Positions 13,401-19,836 of a stretch of DNA of 64,000 bases are shown piece by piece. Source of the stretch: JAXDAY01 sp034679345 (lineage in GTDB: Bacteria > Eisenbacteria > RBG-16-71-46 > CAIMUX01 > VGJL01). Position numbers and translations under genes: made by a program. Position 1 is the first letter of the stretch. Every line of letters starts with the position of its first letter. The stretch lies in contig JAXDAY010000010.1 of NCBI GenBank assembly GCA_034679345.1, positions 35,397-99,396 of the forward strand, in the 5' to 3' direction. The notes under the pieces are model-generated. The model was not told where the DNA came from and did not search any database. It saw only the letters and a list, made by a program, of their open reading frames with translations.

Positions 13401-14461
13401 CGGACGATGTTCGACCAGAACGTCGAGTACCAGTTCTCGGTCACGCCGCCGAGGATCGCTCCCGCCGGATTCGACGTGAACCAGTTGTCGAACGGACCGC
13501 CTGCGTTCTTCGTGGTGACCATCTGGTCGAACACGCCGACCAGCACGTCGAGGTTCGCGTGGTAGTACATGGCGTGGAACAGCGGCCCGCCGCCATCGTT
13601 GGTCGTCTCGACGTAGGTTTCCACGTTCTGGAGCTTCGGGCTCCTCGGATCGTCCTCCCAGACCAAGTAGCCGTCGTCGAGGTGCAGATTCATGACGCCC
13701 GGCTGCATGTAGAGGAAGTCGTTCCCCGAGCTGCGGCTCAGATCGAGGACGTTCGTATTGATGCCAGCGCCCGTGAGGGTGGCTTCGTTGAACTCGATGG
13801 TCCCGCCGAAGGCGCCGTTCCAGTTGACGCCGGTCGCCCACACCACGTCGGCGTCGAAGGTGACGAGGACATGGTTGTCGTTGGGGCCGTCGTCGACCGA
13901 GAGATCGTTCGCGATGCCGGTGATCTCGACCCGCGTGATCACGGGGCCGTCGCCGACGATGAGAGTCGAGACGTCGATGCTGTCATAGCCGGTGAGGTCT
14001 CTGACCTCTCCCGCCTTGAGCGCGATCTCCTCGATCGCACCGTCCTCGAACTGGGCGTCGACGAGCCCGTTGGGGAAGGTGAGATAGAGAACGTTGTCCC
14101 CGTCGTTGCTGCCGTAACCCATCTCGGTGAGGTCCATGGTCTCCGAGACGAAGTCGTCGTCGGGAGTCCCGGTGTCCTCTCCGATCATCGCCGGATCGAT
14201 GGCCTCGTTGAAGACCAGCACGACCCGCGGCCCGGTTGGGTTAAACGTCGTGGCAACTAGATACGGCGCACCGCTCACCGGGGTCTCTTGCGGTGGCAAG
14301 AGGCTTGTCCCAAAGCTGGTGGGATACGCCGGGTAGTTGATGACCGTGTTCTCCGCCGGCGCAAGGTCACGGGTGTCGGCGTATGCCCCGTAGACCGCAC
14401 CGAGCAAGGTGAGCGCTAGGATAACCATGAAGACAGTGCTCCTGGTCCTGAATCCGCTCAT
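1412..14461 (-). CDS. Giant secreted multi-Ig-like protein with C-terminal FlgD-like/T9SS-type sorting domain (4349 aa)
   Basis: I chose ATG 14461 because AAAGGAGGAAG lies just upstream and the product then begins with a clean signal peptide (FMVILALTLLGAVYGAYA). The longer open frame to 14737 lacks a ribosome site and adds a non-secretory leader. The N-terminal 300 residues resemble SbsA-type Ig-like domains (VLVFNEAID). From about residue 1030 onward at least fourteen module boundaries carry a D-x-x-A/P-P motif (near residues 1030, 1244, 1880, 2034, 2160, 2299, 2562, 2787, 2924, 3044, 3190, 3330, 3909, 4140), each opening a beta-rich module that usually contains an A-x-D-x-x-G-N sequence, as in bacterial Ig-like surface proteins. 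The last 95 residues (YTYPNPFDP ... NGAYIVRV) are a FlgD-like sorting domain. The protein is very acidic, which suits calcium binding. Likely a surface adhesin or matrix protein; the function is inferred. Confidence 0.9.
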   Translation of the reverse strand: MSGFRTRSTVFMVILALTLLGAVYGAYADTRDLAPAENTVINYPAYPTSFGTSLLPPQETPVSGAPYLVATTFNPTGPRVVLVFNEAIDPAMIGEDTGTPDDDFVSETMDLTEMGYGSNDGDNVLYLTFPNGLVDAQFEDGAIEEIALKAGEVRDLTGYDSIDVSTLIVGDGPVITRVEITGIANDLSVDDGPNDNHVLVTFDADVVWATGVNWNGAFGGTIEFNEATLTGAGINTNVLDLSRSSGNDFLYMQPGVMNLHLDDGYLVWEDDPRSPKLQNVETYVETTNDGGGPLFHAMYYHANLDVLVGVFDQMVTTKNAGGPFDNWFTSNPAGAILGGVTENWYSTFWSNIVRVRNFSINDVNIDDVGVTIPGSAQFFEDYQGQLAVPDDTISIHVGGGIVRSSYDENKDPSDPDNDDLSNDALYIYLSLPILPAQAAQIDDGTLDITQNFDLQGFAFGGNEVVDYQPPDGDNFPVIIIRDFSESADPYEQGCRIRFAEPVEGGTDLQDVDGNSYYDANLFWTPVMEESRPRLVTLTNDWVSGEDGWTFDEPNQTYTAYLRFYESGIDDGDQYFLYPVLRGNEGSWDKTKMATYLDRAIALGNMRPRQIDGVNSPHRIGLSIYVGDGLPPYGNVPPPPNGTIWQTVEGDEITSPSELAFLLAAADWQGNVGRIETINPEETAWEWLYPGQDFFPCRVYIEPVYCSSPPALEGQLKLYGLHYIHGCNGLDPDRVRFERLKEIVVNGNDLDAGEVWETIGTVGGSDPDAIGERGDQLIYRFNSDNGCRDDLAFLEAAYGGASRFFSYGPDDRWYSYYNADNDYIVGFPVYSSRDAVIEDVNENDVYDEGIDIVVIGSDTYSENIPDGVPLTRFTTYDDDSNANPAYYWAEQADDCDGTPNDWENLDPSDYIFRENRENYTDYGDDLDPALIGLNLWKIDWDPCGDETQSDGDYIVRTIAITRSGEEDQIQEHQYDPDNWNPLELQIVTVNCSEVDVDLTVVEAFVPLYDDQGDGDPSNDTWSYDIVTLDLDTTPPDIDEMPKNARFFRVRAVPAGEEIENIVFTATFTGEPNEVIGPNPDGDSYADLNGLPGFQYRDDPVRDTRSEFLNQRSYAPYLDDERIRDVNENWLYDPGIDEVLDAGRNAPFVDTPEGQLLVPLVREDVYWDGIDWVVGDWDNDGQTVDDQDSVNQADSVEPYFAYYDLAGYAVAGSQLCDLTATVESSRECPESDLTGTDFESILFRDWTPPIMTGPVRVETEDDEVVDVFHPVSDGDPYQVLGPDENPATSRTFLVHVTAEDSDEIEWVRLWYRPNPACTTDRPGWKLLSAAQMDTFPDDTPWDSYPDRDYPYNFRWTVHEQGLDLTDGNYQFFAEAIDGIGNYSWIPVYPYGFGFNQWAGEDLAYVIDPVKPDDLCLPSETVLNIGDGRTIVGEVDPDFDNVAQVRFYFAPRIQNTSYAGSDVDANLMLALEKPILDQRGAGVVVCIGGVELVSGVDYTASAGDTFITFAVAPDADAEITVSYNFMGTGVPPDAIQYPGAYSDGWLLIAAGDDVEPFTVEWAEGPEGGVPDPENPDGDMGTLDWSGANAYDLVAVGLMDLDGSGWYEDTSVCDLVEPIISEGNHVILREVARPIVHLYGLDYEQGDEWGYPQQEPPAAPELGWPGNPFGLAPAGTPEHKGSGVENDVFVTASTTDATAEITEVKLDFYQAFESDPFSTVLLDVVNDFYSGDKALSMALTMYVADYYEVRSDEIENVALWIREEGAVDYTSLPMSNVGHPDYYQVIYDGFMPGTVYEYRFFIDKIGDDDGNYADRRNSSGGQGTTSLIALPDEFYYYMFDTSVLESDAYRVLVTVTDNKGMVGTNLSDGSDAPQGPIMFMYDKDAPIVSNFWADNGGVMPGAESEITVHLESTDGPDINVITTRTVVFQYSPNKNDDGTPDEWLTFAIDRDPADGWSGVLHFGGAGFDPPESDGYDNDGDGEVDLPADPDEIVSVLPVRAVVFDDAGYGGDPTDDLFPGSGNPVYAMLEPALIYDGYAPTTMINNPHDGDTFLFGDVIQVTGTADDHATPESPASAIDYVVFEYRFEDADWIEIDPTPNDNTDLNRIEPTEEGQVTFNVDFDTNWLGTREDTYLRFRMLATDVAGNTTIEDDLHADEVVVIVDDQTAPGAFLMWMNTELCGCDRLTDETGYANRVVTLYGMVTAGSALELEDLVGVDIMLQPDGGEAVILGRADDIAFGDIPLDCRGDYTPGANTAFFVLEWDTDNGPDGRYQDGLYQLWAEALDADGNRTTSVHSNIQVDREAPAVVYGPEGGRPFVNLAMYFNDGVVDHESPVIAPDPYTGDVEFYVYTPADDMIDVLTLQWRLPGTLDWNDVAIEFHYAPGPPEVAGHKQWIAHIEDFADNAAGLGIPEGVLEWRVLATDAACNTNANQADPAYVTAAVDFSDPTLWDFSDNQPYGEIAPGENVDFHVVLQDAITDVRHVQLYFKLAGDETKYVIASTPEGGLGPDDTVEGTLDTPNCQWLFDASWVWPTEVFHDTPIEVWVMAIDPAGNALDWKAADYVVRDENPPVATKIIDVEAKVFAFDTEDASEDANTYVWVDRDGSDPSDTEDDYDYYSDFVLSTAGGANIPDETESDEVIGMWKNTWPRDVNEGFLGNNDLMNKMKVARLVTIVARTRFGDDFNGGDQEIPGPPLPDGDDGIEFVEFFATPVDEQGQAIGDPVTIGKDEYPNGGNYYYLWHLYWDLTETNLDGSLKWSGWYKLSAKATDEAGNVEEVGQTTTAIIKVDMDAPTATLTADPDADRIQRNEVVTFLASTDPANEDDTVEFFFKRTRDVNFPGSYHSFDEDWSATDGDINPDHTRPYSFNLDLGSVGLENPDDVDWPLPLQVGEQYDFSTLVEDEVGNATDQVTNLTEGRGLTFEIIDTIPPHMTITEVQRTFGDTEQIMNPTALHASSIEHINAKLLTGHLDLSYVNFVYRKLGTADTPTLIDAVTEQVDRFTWRLTGPWDLTTLDDQTWYEVAALGADDAGNTEPFDAAAKILVFVDWTAPPFALLHPTEATSKWCDAEIDERNGHRIFDLIAQITDRGQTYENGDVQHDDVFDAVFEWKWSYEDSTLWRPCGVSEDYLYDDALNTLSKTMDFDAMEFDEDGCKPNPDFDALGELIDLRVRVMDVAGNANVIYSWKNTLDTTAPDPVNITNIKLAVDDPTQDPIDFGQVTEVTRGLEVEIWATASDDEANIPNAPLGHETFVTQMQFQVAEDLNKDDEPDGDIWRDLGTIVFDPADLDDPSAVTGSVLWNTTGLVVDGEYLLRVTAIDECGNAATSGNVNVIIRDNIPPTARVVAFDPDQDPHGENPLTYLYIYALAESDPSIEDVLFQYDTIEGENDLDHEWVNIGFGEQVTGQHDYTTEVLWRTRIETTAFNFQEGALFWLRALAKDSDGNRYGDDPADVVPMMRAELIRLDDVNDPTEWPYDGAWTFRALRTAPPIVEDVSVQIESADENSEPQAILTVDMPNSTDRPRVVVLGESDNVVAPNDYWWIYSAGVPSDPENGQFGLVRSLDDPTVWRGRISLTETYDDEYPIDECLHFKVFVTGMQNPEWFIDEVTTAIHEFPVTTELGTNGTVVTQGYGDLYSQVTVVSGAWMEDDACLLVSETIAPQLSPEERVYLTPLKDTAWHIEVTKSQSEYYDDFREGYLPTIVIKYSDEALNAALAENEGVTEEMLTVRRWDYDYSDAEGIMNIRVNTEANEISFNVDNLSSINSDGTVFEVFAPKSGAPVFLANVTPHSAYLSNWVTDADPIFSFYLHDIGGQGIEASTVKVKVDDRDVATFYDVSDFAEDVIATWVWGAGGAHLMSANDDGNDGHSTIYELDYFHSPIQRDWLAEGDHTITVEYRTHGTDDLTSVTMPFTVDLTAPIVEFHGGWVSNPLLRNVHGYIAGDDAMLTVRMYDPLSGIFVRPERQEFIQDPDCDEIIDDVELFLEPFTDPVGGFECFNPIDWGIHYDLWRVDGEDEQLDIDEFEERELLHEGTADELLPYLEPPLYGAENIYDPSEELLVKLPIVGGGRIQDGDILEVTLYSQKTRTLLGEGPALQCDVVDTLVVGGETLYVLDGCWFDFLSQQRIIYQQGVLDQVRNSGSKYVEQRFIVDALAPECAIILPASVHDPNTPMVIEVTAADTGVGVGSSAEDLVVIIRGPDGEEIVPENEEWNNGHYTATIPAPLAVGDYTITVTARDRLGHTCSSTKTVRVEATMLTLTDVYTYPNPFDPADGDALIHFALSKTSDVTIKVYDFAGNYVTTLASHEQMTPSKLGGIYWGGTASDGTKLANGAYIVRVTASDGARTEEANLKVVLWRE

Positions 14462-15041
14462 CACCCTCTTCCTCCTTTGGTTGACCATGCCGCCCTGGAA
14501 CCGATGCTGGGCGGACTTGTCCCTGTTCCCTCTGCGTGGCGCAACCCCCAAATGGCACAACGGGAGCTCGCGCTTCCCTTCGTTTGTGACTCCCCCATTT
14601 CGGGGCTGCCCATGAAGCGTCCTGCACACGTGATGCACGCGTCCTCGCATCTTCTCTAAAGCACCAAAGAGGGGCGATGGACATAGCGTCCCCGCTCCGC
14701 CTTGCCTACGGATGAGTCGACTTCGTTTCTTCAGCAAACTCCCCCATGATCATCCATCCCTTGCCGGACGTCGACGGACGTCATGCGCCATTGCGTATGG
14801 CGACCAACCCCCTGCAAGAGTGGACCTTACAGTGTCGCGCACAGAACCGGCTGGCAGACTGTCACAGCAGTCAAGCGGTGTCAACACGAAATTCTAGAAC
14901 CCCCGAGCATCATTTGAGGAAGATCCCCCTGGGGGTTATCGGCCGTCGAGGAGCGATCCATCAGCGCGATTCCCGGACCCGTCGGAGTCACATTATTCAA
15001 GTGAACCGACGCAAATACAGACCACAGGGCTGGATGAAAAC
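14462..15041. other. Intergenic region upstream of the giant gene
   Basis: No convincing gene fits this 580-base gap. It holds the leader of the giant gene and the tail of the next secreted-protein gene. A TTGACA hexamer lies on the minus strand at 14879-14884, but no good -10 box follows at 16-18 bases. AACCCCC (14898-14904) and GGGGGTT (14931-14937) could pair as a 7-bp stem. GACGTC occurs twice around 14788-14803. I see no riboswitch. Local base composition is less biased than in the flanking genes. Confidence 0.5.
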
Positions 15042-15076
15042 CGGCCCGCCCCAAGGATCGCGTCCGGGGCGGGCCG
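15042..15076 (-). terminator. Rho-independent terminator of the CARDB/cohesin/dockerin gene
   Basis: Bases 15042-15052 and 15066-15076 form a perfect 11-bp GC-rich stem with a 13-base loop, 24 bases after the stop codon at 15100. On the minus strand the stem is followed by GGTTTTCATCC, a short T-run. This isolates the gene from the giant gene downstream. Confidence 0.8.
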
Positions 15077-15099
15077 AGCAGGCAGTGATCACGCAACCT

Positions 15100-17976
15100 C
15101 TAGCGGACCAATACGATCTTGCGAACGAACGTCTCCGCTCCCAAGGCGATCCTGACGTAATAAACTCCAGCGGGAGCCTGCGCCCCGAGATTCGTCTCCC
15201 CGGTCCAGGCCCACTCTCCGCCGCCCGCTCCGATCTCGCCATTCCCGATGATTTGAACTTCCTTGCCCTGAACATCGAAGACCGCGACGCGAACCTGAGT
15301 GGCGAATCCCGGGACGATCCGGATCGGACTGCCGGGCAGATACGGGTTGCGGAAGAGGATGCGTCCACCCTCGAGCCGAGGGTCGAGACTCGCCAGCGAG
15401 ATGCCATCGCCGGCTAGGTCGCCGCGCGCCAGATCCTTGTCGTACAGGCTGCCCCCGACCCGGTCGATCCGCGAACCCGCCAACCGGTCGGAGTCGAGAA
15501 TCCGGAAGACGCAACGTCCGACCCGACCTCCGGTCCACTGGATCTCTTCCGAGAGATCGAACCTCGGGATGAAGGCGACGCGCGCCGTCCCTCCCGATTC
15601 GCCCTCGCGCGCCGCGAGGAAGTCGTGGGGCGCGCTCTCTCCCGGGGTCTGCTGGAGGGACTGGAAGTCGAGCACGGTCCCGTCGAAGGCGAGTTCCCAC
15701 TCCCCGCCGATCAGCGTGTCATCCGCCTCGAGGTCCATCTCGACGAGCAGGCTGTCGCCGCCCTGGCTGAGGCTGGCCACAAGATGAAGCGATCCCATCG
15801 GATCCGAAGCGTTCTCCACGCGGGCGACTCGCGCCCCCTCCCCCACGAGGCCGCAGGGAGGATAGCTGACGCAGGTGAGACCGTCTGCCGTGGGATCCGG
15901 ACCACAGGCGCCGAACGGGGCAGCCGGAGGCGGACCATTGGCGAACTGATAGTTCAGGCTGCCGAGAACGTCGGCGAGGTCGAGCGCGCCGGAATCGTTG
16001 AAGTCGGCCGCGTCCATGCAGGCCGGAGCCTCGCCGCCGCCGTACTGGTAGTGCAGGATCAGCAAGGCATCCGTGATGTCAATCGCCCCGTTGGCGTCGG
16101 CATCGCCCCGAATGAACCCGCTGCCGTGGATCAAGACGCTGCCGTCGACCACCTCGGGAACGACCGAGGTCGCATCGCAGAGGGTCATGCGGTTGAGCGT
16201 CCTTTGATCCTCGACGAGACGGATCTCCGTCGGGCCGCCCGGAGCGTTTGGCAGGACGTTGAAGACGAGATCGATGAACGTGTCATCGCCCGGCGGGATC
16301 GCATCGGGACAGAGGAAGGAGAAGAGCACGCCGACACGTCCGCTACCTGCAGCGCCCGAGTGCTGTACATGTTCGGCTCCCTCGCAACGGGTGCCCGTTG
16401 TGGAGACCCCCTGGTAGCCGAGGACAAGCGGGTCGTACTCGAACCGGAATCCCAGTCCGAGGATCGGCTCGCTGTTGCTGCCGCGAATCGGAATTCTGAC
16501 CGCCGTGTCGCCCGGATCGAAGCTCAGGCCCGACGCGACTTCGAAGGAGAAGCCGACGATTGAGCAAGTGAAGCTCCCCGGGAGGCAATTGTTCGTCTCA
16601 TCAGACTCGATGACGACCGAGCCGGCATCCGCGCACGCCTCGAGCGTATGGTCCCCCGCCGCGTACCCCTCGAGCGTGCACCAGCTGGTCCAGGCCTCGC
16701 CGTTGACCGCGAGCGCCGGGACCTGCAGGTTGCAGAGGGGATCCCCGTCGAGCGATATCTGGCAGAGCGACGCCGAAGAGGCGGCCTGCCCGATGTTCCG
16801 CACCAGAGCGCGGGCGCCGCCTGGGCAGTCGGGCGAGTCCAGCTCGAGCTGCGAGACGATCAGATCGGGCCGGAGGCAGGAGATGAACTCGGTTCGGAGA
16901 TTGTTCTCCTCGTCGATCTCCTGGATCAGATTCGTCGCGTCCGCCCGCGCGGTGACGGAACGGTTCCCGGGCCCGTAGCTTCCGAGATCGCAATAGTCCG
17001 TCCAGACCGCCTGTCCCGGCTGCAGGGCGGGCACGGTCTTGTCGCACAGGGCGTTGCCGTCCAGCGAGATGCGGCAGATGGTGGACGGCGCGTCCGCCTC
17101 GCCGACATTCCGGACGTAGGCCCTCGCCTCGGTGGCGCAGTTCGCGCTCGGGAGGAAGTCGATGTCCTGCACCTCGAGATCGGCGGTGGCGCCGACGGTC
17201 TTGCGGATGCGGACTTCGTCAACGAAGGCTCCGTTGGGAATCACCGGCACGGTGGTGTTCGAGTTCGAGAAGAAGGCGAAAGCGACCCAGACCTCGGATC
17301 TCCCGACGACGGCTTGGAGGTCGAAGCGCTCGTTGCGGTGCCATTGGTCTCCGAAGTCGCCGGATCGGAACTCGCCGGCAAAGGACTGCCCATCGGTGCT
17401 CGATGCGACGAATAGACGGTCGAGGTTCCCCGATTGGCAACGCACCCACCAATCGTAGAGGACCTCCGCGCCCGTCGCGTCGGAGAGATCGAAGGGGCCG
17501 GCGATCATGAAGGCGGAGGAGCCGTTGGGATAGCTCTCATCGCATGGCTCGTAGCCGTCGCCGCCAAAGTTTCGGTACCCGTTCGCGCACCACGCGGCGG
17601 AACTTCCGACCGAGGACCTGCATCCCTGGACGTCATCCCAGGTCCATCCAAGCCCGCCCCACCGGAGCGTCCAAGGCCCACAGTCGCCGCCCTGCGGGAA
17701 TCCGTCCTCGAACCCCTCCGTGCAGAGGGTGATGACCGACATGACCTCGGAAACGGATTCCTCCGACGCGGGCCGGACGCCTCCAGGGGCGAGATCCGAA
17801 CCGTCATCCACCACCGTCCACTCGTCCTCGTGGCCGATCGTGACCCGGACTCCGCGCAGGATCTGCGGCTCGCCCAGCGTCCCGGCATCCTCCGCGGATG
17901 CAGGGAGCTGACCGAGCCAGCAGGCCGAGAGAACGACGAACAGCGAGCCGACCCACAGGCGACCCCGATGCTTCAT
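15100..17976 (-). CDS. Secreted CARDB/cohesin/dockerin-like protein with FlgD-like sorting domain (958 aa)
   Basis: ATG 17976 is chosen for its GGGAGGG ribosome site and because the product then starts with a signal peptide (LWVGSLFVVLSACWLGQLPASA). Order of modules by rough residue: jelly-roll/MAM-like domain 70-250 with a WDDVQGC core and several cysteines; two CARDB domains about 262-365 and 369-469 (each with a DExNN core and C-x5-G-x-x-LC pattern); a cohesin-like beta sandwich 472-614 (PGD ... GLGFRFEYDP); a dockerin-like pair of EF-hand loops 619-690 (GDADANGAIDITDA, DFNDSGALDLADV); a second cohesin-like region 720-860; and a C-terminal FlgD-like sorting domain 880-958 (FDVQGKEV ... PAGVYYVRI). 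CARDB domains occur in secreted adhesion or protease-associated proteins. No catalytic domain is evident. It has its own terminator and probably its own transcript. Confidence 0.88.
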   Translation of the reverse strand: MKHRGRLWVGSLFVVLSACWLGQLPASAEDAGTLGEPQILRGVRVTIGHEDEWTVVDDGSDLAPGGVRPASEESVSEVMSVITLCTEGFEDGFPQGGDCGPWTLRWGGLGWTWDDVQGCRSSVGSSAAWCANGYRNFGGDGYEPCDESYPNGSSAFMIAGPFDLSDATGAEVLYDWWVRCQSGNLDRLFVASSTDGQSFAGEFRSGDFGDQWHRNERFDLQAVVGRSEVWVAFAFFSNSNTTVPVIPNGAFVDEVRIRKTVGATADLEVQDIDFLPSANCATEARAYVRNVGEADAPSTICRISLDGNALCDKTVPALQPGQAVWTDYCDLGSYGPGNRSVTARADATNLIQEIDEENNLRTEFISCLRPDLIVSQLELDSPDCPGGARALVRNIGQAASSASLCQISLDGDPLCNLQVPALAVNGEAWTSWCTLEGYAAGDHTLEACADAGSVVIESDETNNCLPGSFTCSIVGFSFEVASGLSFDPGDTAVRIPIRGSNSEPILGLGFRFEYDPLVLGYQGVSTTGTRCEGAEHVQHSGAAGSGRVGVLFSFLCPDAIPPGDDTFIDLVFNVLPNAPGGPTEIRLVEDQRTLNRMTLCDATSVVPEVVDGSVLIHGSGFIRGDADANGAIDITDALLILHYQYGGGEAPACMDAADFNDSGALDLADVLGSLNYQFANGPPPAAPFGACGPDPTADGLTCVSYPPCGLVGEGARVARVENASDPMGSLHLVASLSQGGDSLLVEMDLEADDTLIGGEWELAFDGTVLDFQSLQQTPGESAPHDFLAAREGESGGTARVAFIPRFDLSEEIQWTGGRVGRCVFRILDSDRLAGSRIDRVGGSLYDKDLARGDLAGDGISLASLDPRLEGGRILFRNPYLPGSPIRIVPGFATQVRVAVFDVQGKEVQIIGNGEIGAGGGEWAWTGETNLGAQAPAGVYYVRIALGAETFVRKIVLVR

Positions 17977-18311
17977 TAGACTACCCTCCCTAGGATCCGC
18001 AGAGGTCGCACGCTGTCTCTCGCCAGCCGGACTCGTTCCTGTCTTGATCAGCCTCAGAGTTCGGGATCGATCGGATCGAGGCAGCCGAGGACTCATTGAG
18101 ATGGAGACTCGACGCGAGAGCCATGCACGACGGCTTCCATGACCTGGTGCCCCCGGGATACGGGCAACCCGCTGGTGCCCGCTCTCGGGTACCATTGAGC
18201 CGCCCGCGCGGTCTCGACGGGCACGCACCCCGGGGAGTGTCGCGCGCCTGGATTGGATGCGTCAACCCGAATCCAATCTGCGCTGAGGCTCTGAGGCTTG
18301 TGCGAAGAGCT
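17977..18311. other. Intergenic region between the secreted-protein gene and tRNA-Lys
   Basis: This 335-base gap holds no supported gene. It must contain the promoter of the CARDB protein gene on the minus strand, but I cannot pick one with confidence. Bases 18251-18258 (GATTGGAT) and 18271-18278 are a perfect 8-bp inverted repeat with a 12-base loop, 34 bases downstream of tRNA-Lys. No T-run follows on the minus strand, so a terminator role is doubtful. Confidence 0.45.
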
Positions 18312-18384
18312 TGAGCCGCCCGGGACTCGAACCCGGCACGTCCTGCTTAAAAGGCAGGTGCTCTACCGGCTGAGCTAGCGGCTC
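18312..18384 (-). tRNA. tRNA-Lys (anticodon TTT)
   Basis: The minus strand folds into a full cloverleaf. The 7-bp acceptor stem GAGCCGC pairs with GCGGCTC. The anticodon stem CCTGC/GCAGG encloses CTTTTAA with TTT at the anticodon. The T-arm has GGTTCGAGTCC, and the discriminator base is A. The CCA end is not encoded. It sits between the secreted-protein gene and purA, on the same strand as purA. Confidence 0.97.
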
Positions 18385-18436
18385 TCGGCGAGCCTAACCT
18401 GCCGCGGCGCTTCGCGCAACGCCCGAGACCCGCGCA

Positions 18437-19720
18437 TCAGCGAGGGGGCCGAAGCACCGCGTTCCGCTTCGAGCCGACGGAGACCAGACGGACGGGACAA
18501 CCCACGAATGAAGAGACGCGCTCGACGTAGCGTCGCGCCGCCGCGGGAAGGCTCTTCCACTCTCGCACATCGCCGATCGCCTCGCTCCAACCCGCCATCT
18601 CCTCATAGACGGGCCTGCAACGCGACCATTCCTCGGCATCGATCGGAGGAGTCGAGACGGCGCGCCGACCGATCCGGTAGGCGACCGCAAATCGGAGCTT
18701 GGGGATCCCGCTCAGGATGTCGAGCTTCGTTAGGTGGATCTCGTCGAGCCCGTTCAACCGGACGGCCGCCCGGAGCATGACCAGGTCCAGCCACCCGCAG
18801 CGACGCGGCCGACCCGTCGTCGCGCCGAACTCCATCGCTCGTTTCCGGAACGCGTCCCCGAAACGCCCGCCGAATTCAGTCGGGAACGGCCCATTTCCGA
18901 CGCGGGTCGCATAGGCCTTGGAAATGCCGATCACGCGGTCGATCCTCCGCGGCGGAAGTCCGAGCCCGGTCGTCGCTCCGCCGGCCGCGGTCGAGGCTGA
19001 GGTCACGAAAGGATAGGTACCGAGGTCGATGTCGAGGAAGGTCCCCTGGCTCCCTTCGCAGAGCACCCGTTCCCCGCGAGCGAGCGCCTCGTGCAGGAGG
19101 GCGATGGTGTCGGTGAGTCCGGGCCCGAGCGCGCGGGCGAACCGGGAGTAGCGTTGCGCCCACTCCTTCACGGCCCGCCGCCTCGGCTCCGGCATCGGCC
19201 GCCCCGCGGCGCGATGCAGCCGCTCCACACGCGCGAGTTCACGATCCAGGGCTTCGGCGAGGCGACGCCCGTCTTTGAGCTCGACCATGCGGATCCCCTG
19301 GCGGCCCATCTTGTCCTGGTAGGCGGGACCGATCCCGCGCCGCGTCGTCCCGACTCGGACGTCCTGACCGGCGAGGGCTTCCATCCACCGGTGGTACGGG
19401 AAGAGGACATGGGCCCCTTCGGAGACGAAGAGCCTCCCGCGGACCGCCACACCACGGTCCTCGAGCGCCTCGATCTCCGCGGCCAGATGGTCCGGGTCGA
19501 CGACGACGCCATGGCCGATCACGCATCGGACCTTTGGCTGCAGGATGCCCGAGGGAACCAGATGGAGCACGAAGGTCTCCCGCCCGATGCAGACGGTGTG
19601 GCCCGCGTTCGGCCCTCCCGAGAAACGCGCCACCCAATCGTGGCGGCGGGCAAGGAGGTCGACGATCTTCCCCTTCCCCTCATCTCCCCACTGACAACCC
19701 ACCAAGACGGTCGCGGGCAT
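18437..19720 (-). CDS. purA: Adenylosuccinate synthetase
   Basis: Joins IMP and aspartate using GTP, the first committed step from IMP to AMP, in the cytosol. The 427-residue chain has normal family length. The N-terminal P-loop GDEGKGK spans residues 12-18, with catalytic Asp13 and His41 (NAGHT) at the same positions as in the E. coli enzyme. The IMP-binding and dimer region (GTTRRGIGPAYQDK) and the GTP-specificity segment (KLDILSG) near the C-terminus are both visible. The ribosome site GGGAGGG precedes ATG 19720. The gene stands alone between clpX (116 bases upstream) and tRNA-Lys downstream. Confidence 0.98.
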   Translation of the reverse strand: MPATVLVGCQWGDEGKGKIVDLLARRHDWVARFSGGPNAGHTVCIGRETFVLHLVPSGILQPKVRCVIGHGVVVDPDHLAAEIEALEDRGVAVRGRLFVSEGAHVLFPYHRWMEALAGQDVRVGTTRRGIGPAYQDKMGRQGIRMVELKDGRRLAEALDRELARVERLHRAAGRPMPEPRRRAVKEWAQRYSRFARALGPGLTDTIALLHEALARGERVLCEGSQGTFLDIDLGTYPFVTSASTAAGGATTGLGLPPRRIDRVIGISKAYATRVGNGPFPTEFGGRFGDAFRKRAMEFGATTGRPRRCGWLDLVMLRAAVRLNGLDEIHLTKLDILSGIPKLRFAVAYRIGRRAVSTPPIDAEEWSRCRPVYEEMAGWSEAIGDVREWKSLPAAARRYVERVSSFVGCPVRLVSVGSKRNAVLRPPR

Positions 19721-19836
19721 GCGCCCTCCCTTCGCGCAGTCAAGCCAACGTGCGCGATCATGGCGCTCGGGAATCGTATCCGCAAGGGAGTTCGGAGTCG
19801 GGCGATCGCCGCCGGCTCCCGCGCTGGACCGGCCTG

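Noticed and set aside
14462..14737. N-terminal 92-codon extension of the giant protein
   Set aside because: A strong ribosome site lies directly before ATG 14461 and a signal peptide starts there; the extension has neither homology nor a ribosome site.
14879..14884. TTGACA as -35 box of a promoter for the giant gene
   Set aside because: No acceptable -10 hexamer occurs 16-18 bases downstream, and it lies about 420 bases from the start codon.
18251..18278. 8-bp inverted repeat downstream of tRNA-Lys as a terminator
   Set aside because: The stem is not GC-rich and there is no T-run on the minus strand; kept only as a noted inverted repeat.
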